Shown: positions 1-5,958 of the stretch, piece by piece
How positions within the stretch are numbered: the stretch's first letter is position 1
Layout of the letters: each line of letters starts with the position of its first letter
Assembly (NCBI GenBank): GCA_002345965.1
Contig: DDTF01000026.1
Span: 54,432 to 76,229, forward strand
Reading direction: 5' to 3'
DNA length: 21,798 bases
Source: Flammeovirgaceae bacterium UBA2371
Lineage (GTDB): Bacteria > Bacteroidota > Bacteroidia > Cytophagales > Cyclobacteriaceae
The notes under the pieces: model-generated
Database searches by the model: none
The model's input: only the letters and a program-made list of their open reading frames with translations
What the model was told of the DNA's origin: nothing
Made by a program: the position numbers and the translations under genes

Positions 1-672
1 ATTTCGCGTGAAGCGCAGGATGAATACGCCATCAACTCTTACAAACGCGCTGCGGCTGCATGGGCGGCAGGCAAGTTTAAAGAAGAGGTGGTACCTGTGG
101 AAATCAAAGGAAGGAAAGGCGATGTCACCCTGATGGGCGAAGATGAAGAATACAAGAATGTGTTCTTCGATAAAATACCTGCCTTGAAACCTGCTTTCGG
201 AAAAGACGGTACGGCTACTGCGGCCAATGCTTCCACGCTCAATGATGGCGCTGCAGCCGTTGTGCTGATGAGCAAGGAAAAAGCCACGGAGCTGGGGTTA
301 AAGCCCATTGCCAAAATTCTAGGATTTGCTGACGCGGCACAAGACCCCATGTGGTTTACCACCGCCCCTTCACTGGCCATTCCGAAGGCCATGAAAATGG
401 CAGGAGTAGACAAAAAAGATGTTGGCTATTATGAAATCAACGAGGCGTTCGCTGCCGTTGCACTTGCCAACAACAAAAACCTGGGACTGGATGAAGAGAA
501 GGTGAACGTCAATGGAGGTGCTGTGGCCCTGGGTCATCCGCTTGGTGCTTCAGGAGCACGCATTACTATAACGCTTGCCAACGTGCTGAAACAAAACAAG
601 GCCAGCATTGGTGTGGCCGGTATTTGCAATGGTGGTGGTGGTGCGTCTGCCATCGTGATTGAAAATTTATAA
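1..672 (+). CDS. Acetyl-CoA C-acetyltransferase (thiolase), 3' part only
   Basis: The reading frame is open from the first base, so the gene starts outside the window and about 223 C-terminal residues are visible. Thiolases condense two acetyl-CoA to acetoacetyl-CoA or run the reverse cleavage. Visible family motifs are NEAFA, the catalytic histidine in GHPLGASGARI, and the C-terminal catalytic cysteine in CNGGGGASA. The nucleophilic cysteine of the N-terminal half lies outside the window. The CNGGGGASA ending resembles animal mitochondrial ACAT1 more than the CIGGGxG form of many bacterial enzymes, which favours a biosynthetic or ketolytic acetoacetyl-CoA thiolase over a long-chain FadA; that is inference. 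The stop TAA is at 670-672. The next gene starts 73 bases later with its own candidate promoter, so they are probably separate units. Confidence 0.95.
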   Translation: MSREAQDEYAINSYKRAAAAWAAGKFKEEVVPVEIKGRKGDVTLMGEDEEYKNVFFDKIPALKPAFGKDGTATAANASTLNDGAAAVVLMSKEKATELGLKPIAKILGFADAAQDPMWFTTAPSLAIPKAMKMAGVDKKDVGYYEINEAFAAVALANNKNLGLDEEKVNVNGGAVALGHPLGASGARITITLANVLKQNKASIGVAGICNGGGGASAIVIENL

Positions 673-733
673 GCGCACTGAGAGTTCTTTACTTCTACGC
701 AACATCATCACAGTATGTTCGTTGGTGATTCAA

Positions 734-741
734 TAGCTTTG
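734..741 (+). promoter_or_regulatory. Candidate Bacteroidota -7 element
   Basis: TAGCTTTG at 734-741 matches the TAnnTTTG -7 consensus of Bacteroidota sigma factors exactly. No clear TTTG -33 element is seen about 20 bases upstream. The site ends four bases before the ATG at 746, so if it is used the transcript would have almost no leader. An eight-base match with four fixed-plus-degenerate positions can arise by chance. Confidence 0.35.
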
Positions 742-745
742 CTAT

Positions 746-2053
746 ATGCTTAGGGTATTGGTTATACTTCTGTTCTGTACGCACCTTGCTGCTGCTCAAA
801 AGGTGGTGAGAAGGTATTATGATCCGCAGCGACAGCAGCTTCAGGAAGAGTTTACTGTATCGGCCAAGGACAATGAAACCATAGATGGTGCCTACAAAAG
901 GTACTATGCCAACGGCAACCTGGAGATGGAAGGCACCTATGTGGATGGCTACCGCTCCGGGTTGTTTCTGGAATACAATGAAGAGGGCATCCTTCGGAGG
1001 AAGATCAATTATCTTAACGGGAAGCGGCACGGACCTGTATTGGTTTATGATGACAATGGCATACCCATGCAGCGGGCCTTTTATCAGAACAACCTGCTGA
1101 TCGACAGTGTTCAATCTTTTTTTGATACAGGTGTCATCAAAAGTGAGAGCTACTTTGTGAAGGGAAAACCCGATGGCATGCTCAGGGAATTCTACCCTTC
1201 GGGAAAAGTGAGAAAAGAGATTCTCTACCGCAACAAAAAACCCAACGGCATTACCACCACTTATTACGAGAGTGGTGTCAAGGAAACGGAATCCAATTTT
1301 AAGAACGGGGTGCTCACCGATTTCTACAAGACCTATTACCCCAATGGCCAGCTGGAAACCATCTCCACCATGAATCCGGATGGCAAGACCGGCAATTTTA
1401 AAAATTATGATCAGGAAGGGCACTTGTTACTGGATGCCAATTTTCTGGACAGCAAGTTGCATGGCAACAATACCGCCTATTATCCTGACGGGAGCCTGCG
1501 TCATCAATTCCAATTTAAGGAAGGCAATAAAACAGGAACAAATGTTGCCTACCATCCCAATGGAAAAGTGAAAACGCGCGAACAGGTTTCGTTGAATGGA
1601 CAAACGTTGACTGCCGAGGAATACAATGACGAAGGCCTACAGCTTACCCGTAAAGTTTTCAAGCGAGAAAAGCCAGAAGGCACCTGGATTTATTATGCCG
1701 CTGATGGCAAAACGCCACGGCTTAAAGAGACCTATGAAAACGGAAAACTTCATGGCTTAAAAACCACGTATTATCCCACCGGTGAAAAGGCATTGGAAGA
1801 GACGTATCAATTCAATCTCATCACAGGGCCTGTGAGGAGTTATTATAAAAACGGCAAAGTAAAATGGCAATGTGAGTACAGGGCAGGCAGGCAACATGGC
1901 CTTTACACCAGTTTTTATGAAAACGGAATGATTCAGGAACAGGGTGAATACATTGCCAACAAAAAGCACAAGGATTGGGTAACGTATGATGAAAAGGGTA
2001 AAGTAACCAAGACCTACACCTTCAAGGCAGGAATTCTTATCGAGGAGAAATAA
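746..2053 (+). CDS. Secreted MORN/YwqK-type repeat protein, 16 repeats
   Basis: The protein has 435 residues. Residues 1-17 form a signal peptide (hydrophobic MLRVLVILLF core, cleavage likely after LAAA before QK), so it is exported to the periplasm or surface. From about residue 48 to the end it consists of roughly 16 tandem units of about 24 residues, with the pattern G..xxYYxNGxLxxExxYxxGKxH, typical of MORN_2 (YwqK-like) repeats; a degenerate extra unit lies at 19-47. Databases often label such proteins 'YwqK family antitoxin', but no toxin gene is adjacent and the signal peptide argues against a cytoplasmic antitoxin. These repeats form extended beta-hairpin solenoids; a binding or structural role is likely but the function is unknown. 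The ATG at 746 is the only start that keeps the signal peptide. Confidence 0.9.
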   Translation: MLRVLVILLFCTHLAAAQKVVRRYYDPQRQQLQEEFTVSAKDNETIDGAYKRYYANGNLEMEGTYVDGYRSGLFLEYNEEGILRRKINYLNGKRHGPVLVYDDNGIPMQRAFYQNNLLIDSVQSFFDTGVIKSESYFVKGKPDGMLREFYPSGKVRKEILYRNKKPNGITTTYYESGVKETESNFKNGVLTDFYKTYYPNGQLETISTMNPDGKTGNFKNYDQEGHLLLDANFLDSKLHGNNTAYYPDGSLRHQFQFKEGNKTGTNVAYHPNGKVKTREQVSLNGQTLTAEEYNDEGLQLTRKVFKREKPEGTWIYYAADGKTPRLKETYENGKLHGLKTTYYPTGEKALEETYQFNLITGPVRSYYKNGKVKWQCEYRAGRQHGLYTSFYENGMIQEQGEYIANKKHKDWVTYDEKGKVTKTYTFKAGILIEEK

Positions 2054-2067
2054 TGTGGTGACAGCCA

Positions 2068-2098
2068 TTGGGCGTTACCCCTCGCATTCCTTATTTTG
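2068..2098 (+). promoter_or_regulatory. Candidate promoter for purC
   Basis: TTATTTTG at 2091-2098 resembles the Bacteroidota -7 box (TAnnTTTG, one mismatch), and TTG at 2068-2070 lies 20 bases upstream, the usual spacing for the -33 element. Transcription would start around 2103, giving a leader of about 14 bases before the ATG at 2117. This placement also argues against the upstream in-frame TTG at 2096 as the translation start. Confidence 0.4.
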
Positions 2099-2116
2099 CG
2101 TGCCAACACAAGACGC

Positions 2117-3052
2117 ATGCAGGCTATCAAAGAAACGAAATTTAAGTTTAAGGGGCAGACCGGATTTTACAGCGGCAAAGTCAGGGACGTCTACTTCTTT
2201 GGAGACAAGATGGCCATGGTAGCCACAGACAGGATATCTGCCTTTGATGTAATCCTTCCCCGCGCCATTCCTGACAAGGGCAGGGTACTGAATCAGATTG
2301 CCGCTTTCAATCTTCACGCCACCAAAGACCTGGTTCCCAATTGGGTGATTGCCACTCCTGATCCCAATGTTACCATCGGGTTTAAGTGTGAAACGTTCCC
2401 TGTAGAGATGGTGGTACGCGGGTACCTGGCCGGACATGCATGGAGAACCTACAAAGAAGGAAAAAGAACATTGTGTGGTGTGCAATTACCTGAGGGTCTA
2501 AAAGAAAATGACCCACTTCCCCATCCCATTATCACCCCTACCACTAAAGCCAAGGTAGGTCATGATGAAGACATCTCCAGGGAAGAAATATTGCGCAAAG
2601 GACTGGTGGCCGAGAAAGACTATGCTATGCTGGAGTCCTATACCCTGGCCTTATTTAAAAGAGGAACAGAACTGGCTGCCCAGCGCGGGTTGATACTGGT
2701 AGATACCAAGTACGAATTCGGAAGACATGATGGCACCATTTATTTAATTGATGAAATTCATACCCCTGACTCCAGTCGATATTTTTATCAGGAAGGATAT
2801 GCTGACCGACAGGCCAAAGGCGCACCTCAAAAACAATTGTCGAAAGAATTTGTGCGACAGTGGCTGATTGAAAACGGGTTTCAGGGAAAGGAAGGACAGC
2901 AAGTACCGGAAATGACAGATGAGATCGTACAATCTATTTCTGACAGGTACAAAGAGCTTTATCAGCAGATGACAGGAAGCGCACTTGAGCCCATTCTATA
3001 CCACCAGCTGATGGAACGAATCGAGAAGAGCATCATTAATTCCATAAATTAA
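2117..3052 (+). CDS. purC: Phosphoribosylaminoimidazole-succinocarboxamide synthase (SAICAR synthetase)
   Basis: PurC joins CAIR and aspartate using ATP to form SAICAR in de novo purine synthesis in the cytoplasm. The 311 residues contain the nucleotide-binding start (YSGKVRDVYF), TDRISAFD, the family signature FPVEMVVRGYLAGHAW and the second signature LVDTKYEFG. The length is that of the longer, yeast ADE1-like form rather than the roughly 237-residue enterobacterial form. I chose ATG 2117 (MQAIKETKF) over the in-frame TTG at 2096, because the extension MRANTRR is not family-like and overlaps a candidate promoter. No other pur gene is present, so it stands alone between the repeat protein and the STAS gene. 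Confidence 0.96.
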   Translation: MQAIKETKFKFKGQTGFYSGKVRDVYFFGDKMAMVATDRISAFDVILPRAIPDKGRVLNQIAAFNLHATKDLVPNWVIATPDPNVTIGFKCETFPVEMVVRGYLAGHAWRTYKEGKRTLCGVQLPEGLKENDPLPHPIITPTTKAKVGHDEDISREEILRKGLVAEKDYAMLESYTLALFKRGTELAAQRGLILVDTKYEFGRHDGTIYLIDEIHTPDSSRYFYQEGYADRQAKGAPQKQLSKEFVRQWLIENGFQGKEGQQVPEMTDEIVQSISDRYKELYQQMTGSALEPILYHQLMERIEKSIINSIN

Positions 3053-3079
3053 GCTATTTTTAGAACTGAAATTCGAATT

Positions 3080-3457
3080 ATGAAGTATACGATAGATAAG
3101 CAAGAAAAATACAGCCTGTTGGTTCTCCACGAAGAGAAAATGGATTCCAGCATTGCCCCTGACTTAAAATCGCAGATGATTACCCTTCATGCCGAGGGGG
3201 TGAGCAATATTATCCTTGACCTTACTGAGGTAAAATACACCGATTCATCCGGATTAAGTGCGCTGCTGGTGGGCAATCGCATCTTTCAGGAAGATGGAGG
3301 TATTTTCGTGTTGGCGAAGTTATCTGAACATACTTTGAAACTGATCAAAATCTCCCAATTGGACAGTGTGCTTCACATTCTGCCTTCTGTTGAAGAAGCC
3401 GTAGATGCGGTGTTCATGCATGAGATTGAAAAAGACATGAAAGATGGCGATTCATAA
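3080..3457 (+). CDS. Single-domain STAS protein (anti-sigma factor antagonist-like)
   Basis: The 125-residue protein is one STAS domain of the SpoIIAA/RsbV type. The core is ILDLTEVKYTDSSGLSALL at about residues 45-63; the DSSGL motif (55-59) contains the serine that is phosphorylated by a partner switch kinase in this family. An acidic, charged tail (about 114-125) follows. In the family, the dephosphorylated form binds an RsbW/SpoIIAB-like kinase and frees a sigma factor or other target. No such kinase, PP2C phosphatase or sigma factor gene is in the window, so its partner is encoded elsewhere or it does something else. It starts 27 bases after purC and lies 55 bases before rnz; a link with rnz may be only positional. 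Confidence 0.92.
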   Translation: MKYTIDKQEKYSLLVLHEEKMDSSIAPDLKSQMITLHAEGVSNIILDLTEVKYTDSSGLSALLVGNRIFQEDGGIFVLAKLSEHTLKLIKISQLDSVLHILPSVEEAVDAVFMHEIEKDMKDGDS

Positions 3458-3512
3458 CGAATCGCTTTTCTTTTCTTCATCCCAATCCATGGGGTACATT
3501 ATTTAATACTTA

Positions 3513-4433
3513 GTGGGTTTCCAACTTACCATCCTCGGTTCGAGCGGGGCTTTGCCCGCCTACGGAAGGTTTCCATCTTCGCAATACCTTAACATTCAAC
3601 GCCAACATTTTCTCATTGACTGTGGAGAAGGAATTCAAACGCAACTGAAGCGTTATTCGCTGCCCACCCACAAGATAGAGCGGATATTCATCAGTCATCT
3701 CCATGGCGATCATTACCTGGGGCTGATGGGACTGTTGTTCAGCATGCACCTGCAGCGAAGAACCAACGAGCTGCATATTTACAGTCAGCCCGGCCTGGAC
3801 GAAATCATCACCCTGCAACTGAAGTATTCCAGGTCCTCATTGAGCTACCCGCTTGTTTTTCATCCGATCATGCATGACAGACCTGCCTGCATTTATGAAG
3901 ACACCGTACTGACGGTTCACACCATTCCTTTAAAACACAAAGTGCCATGTACCGGTTTTCTATTTCGCGAGAAGGTGAAACCCAGGAAGATTGATAAAGA
4001 GATGCTGAGTGACAACATGTTGTTGGAACACCTTGCCCAACTGAAACAAGGCAAAGATGTTTATGACGAAGCGGGCAAGCTGTTGTATGCCAATGCCGAC
4101 TACACGTTGCCACCGCGTCCCTCCTATTCCTTCGCCTATTGTTCGGACACGGTGTTTGATGAAAGTATTGTTGAACAGATTAAGGGAGTAGACCTGCTTT
4201 ACCATGAAGCTACTTTTATGAACGAGCACGCGGATAAAGCCACTGTTACCCTTCACAGCACGGCAATGCAAGCAGCCACCATCGCCAAGGAGGCAAGTGT
4301 AAACCATTTACTGGTTGGTCATTTTTCTGCACGTTACCAACAACTGGAACCCCTGCTTGAGGAAGCGACTTCGGTGTTTCCCCACACCGTTCTTGCTATT
4401 GAGGGAAAAACCATAGATCTTGAACTGTTATGA
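3513..4433 (+). CDS. rnz: Ribonuclease Z (tRNA 3' endonuclease)
   Basis: RNase Z cuts the 3' trailer from tRNA precursors. The 306-residue metallo-beta-lactamase fold protein has the zinc motif HLHGDH at residues 62-67, FLIDCGEG at 33-40, the exosite-side segment VPCTGFLFREK, the metal ligand Asp in CSDT, HEATF and the C-terminal GHFSARY motif. The length matches short-form bacterial RNase Z. The start is GTG at 3513: it gives the family N-terminus MGFQLTILGSSGALP, and a stop in the same frame region (TAG ending at 3513) leaves little room upstream. The stop overlaps the next gene by four bases (ATGA), which suggests translational coupling with the transporter. Confidence 0.96.
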   Translation: MGFQLTILGSSGALPAYGRFPSSQYLNIQRQHFLIDCGEGIQTQLKRYSLPTHKIERIFISHLHGDHYLGLMGLLFSMHLQRRTNELHIYSQPGLDEIITLQLKYSRSSLSYPLVFHPIMHDRPACIYEDTVLTVHTIPLKHKVPCTGFLFREKVKPRKIDKEMLSDNMLLEHLAQLKQGKDVYDEAGKLLYANADYTLPPRPSYSFAYCSDTVFDESIVEQIKGVDLLYHEATFMNEHADKATVTLHSTAMQAATIAKEASVNHLLVGHFSARYQQLEPLLEEATSVFPHTVLAIEGKTIDLELL

Positions 4434-5215
4434 GTCCTGAGCTTACCCGCAAGAAAAATAACCTGTTCATTGTGCTCAGTGGTATTTTTTTGACCAATGC
4501 ACTCATTGCCGAGATGATTGGTGTAAAAATATTTTCAGCCGAAAACACTGTGGGAATGGCACCTGCGCACCTCGATATCCTTGGTTTCACCATGGATTTT
4601 AATTTGACGGCAGGTGTGGTGATCTGGCCCATTGTGTTTGTGACCACCGATCTTATCAACGAATATTTTGGCAAGCCCGGTGTAAAGCGAATCAGCTATC
4701 TCACTGCCGGCCTTATTGCCTATTCATTTGTTGTTATCTTTTTATCCATAAAGTTGCCACCTGCCAACTGGTGGCTCGAAGCCAACAACACCGACAATGC
4801 AGGAAACTATTTCAACATCGATTTCGCCTTCAACAAAATATTCGGGCAAGGGCAAAGGATTATCATCGGTTCACTCACTGCCTTTCTGATCGGGCAGCTG
4901 GTGGATGTGTTTGTATTTCAGAAACTGCGCAAGATCACCGGGCCCAAAAAACTCTGGCTCAGGGCAACGGGGTCTACCCTTGTGTCGCAGCTGGTAGACA
5001 GTTTTGTGGTATTGTTTCTGGCCTTTACCGGAATATTCAGCACGTCACAAATAATTGCTATCGGCATCACCAATTACATCTATAAGTTTCTGGTGGCTGT
5101 GGCCCTCACTCCCGTGATCTATGCAGGACATTATGTAATTGACAACTACCTGGGCCGAGAACATGCGCAGCGCATAGCGGATGAAGCCAGCGGTGGCAGT
5201 GAATCATTTTTTTAA
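4430..5215 (+). CDS. yhhQ: Queuosine precursor transporter, YhhQ/VUT family
   Basis: The protein has 261 residues with about six membrane segments (roughly 12-30, 57-75, 88-107, 143-165, 184-203 and 208-236). Family motifs are TTDLINEYFGKPG after the second segment and GSTLVSQLVDSFVV before the fifth. Characterised YhhQ proteins import queuosine precursors (preQ0/preQ1 or queuine) used for the wobble base of certain tRNAs. Its ATG overlaps the rnz stop (ATGA), so the two are likely co-translated, and both concern tRNA maturation. Its last 12 bases overlap the 3' end of the oppositely oriented methyltransferase gene. The substrate is inferred from the family. Confidence 0.93.
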   Translation: MSPELTRKKNNLFIVLSGIFLTNALIAEMIGVKIFSAENTVGMAPAHLDILGFTMDFNLTAGVVIWPIVFVTTDLINEYFGKPGVKRISYLTAGLIAYSFVVIFLSIKLPPANWWLEANNTDNAGNYFNIDFAFNKIFGQGQRIIIGSLTAFLIGQLVDVFVFQKLRKITGPKKLWLRATGSTLVSQLVDSFVVLFLAFTGIFSTSQIIAIGITNYIYKFLVAVALTPVIYAGHYVIDNYLGREHAQRIADEASGGSESFF

Positions 5216-5950
5216 TCTGCTCCAGTTGTCCAACACAATGCCGGTGGCCACCGCTGCATTCAATGATTCCGCTCCTGCAATACCGGGAATGGTGATGCGA
5301 TGGGTAACCATCTTCTGAATTTCAGGGGATATTCCCTGTGCTTCATTGCCGATTACGATTACACCTCTTTTTTCAAAGGGCACATTGCGCACATTCTCAC
5401 CAGTCATAAAAGTACCGTACACCGGAGCTTTCCATTTTGAAATGGTTTGCTTCAAATCGGCATAAGCCAATTCCACCCGTGTGAAAGAGCCCATGGTAGC
5501 ATTGATTACCTTTGGATTGTAACAATCGGCCGTTTGCCCGGAGGCTATTATCTTTCTAATACCAAACCAATCGGCCGTTCGAATGATGGTGCCCAGGTTG
5601 CCCGGGTCCCTGATGTCGTCTAAGGCCAATGCGTATTCATTGGCATCCAAATCAAGTACGCGGTTTGGTTTTTGCTTTACAACCGCCAATGCACTTTCAT
5701 TGGTTTGAAAAGAACTTATGTTGGTAAGCTCTTTTTCAGAGACTATGATTAATACTTTGCGCCACTTTTCCAGCAATTTGAGCTTACGATCAAGAAAGGA
5801 TTGTGTGACGGCCAACAGTTTGATTTCAAAATCAGAGTTGATCACCTCCTCTACTCCTTTTTCTCCGTCTACTACAAAACATTGTTCCTCTTTGCGGTAT
5901 TTCTTTAATTGCAAGGATTTGATGAATTTGACCTGGCTCTTACTAATCAT
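5204..5950 (-). CDS. TrmH/SpoU-family RNA 2'-O-methyltransferase
   Basis: SpoU-type SAM-dependent enzyme of 248 residues that methylates ribose in rRNA or tRNA. An N-terminal substrate-binding domain (about 1-95) precedes the trefoil-knot SPOUT domain. Motif 1 is DDIRDPGNLGTIIRTADWFG at 111-130 (Asn118, Arg124), motif 2 is VIGNEAQGIS at 199-208 (Glu203), and motif 3 includes ESLNAAVATGIVL at 228-240. All catalytic elements are intact. The target nucleotide cannot be told: RlmB-like 23S rRNA and tRNA methylating relatives share these motifs. The 3' end overlaps yhhQ by 12 bases, and its ATG lies 8 bases from the divergent tamL start, so its promoter must lie inside the tamL coding region. Confidence 0.94.
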   Translation of the reverse strand: MISKSQVKFIKSLQLKKYRKEEQCFVVDGEKGVEEVINSDFEIKLLAVTQSFLDRKLKLLEKWRKVLIIVSEKELTNISSFQTNESALAVVKQKPNRVLDLDANEYALALDDIRDPGNLGTIIRTADWFGIRKIIASGQTADCYNPKVINATMGSFTRVELAYADLKQTISKWKAPVYGTFMTGENVRNVPFEKRGVIVIGNEAQGISPEIQKMVTHRITIPGIAGAESLNAAVATGIVLDNWSRLKK

Positions 5951-5958
5951 AACTGTCT

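Noticed and set aside
695..1423. A 242-codon open frame on the minus strand opposite the repeat protein
   Set aside because: The plus strand encodes a clear signal peptide and 16 in-phase repeats over the same bases; the minus frame has no recognisable motif and is likely a by-product of repeat codon usage.
746..2053. Toxin-antitoxin system suggested by the YwqK-like repeats
   Set aside because: There is no adjacent toxin gene, the protein has a signal peptide, and the flanking genes are thiolase and purC.
2096..2116. TTG start seven codons upstream for purC
   Set aside because: It overlaps a candidate -7 promoter element and adds non-conserved residues; ATG 2117 fits the family.
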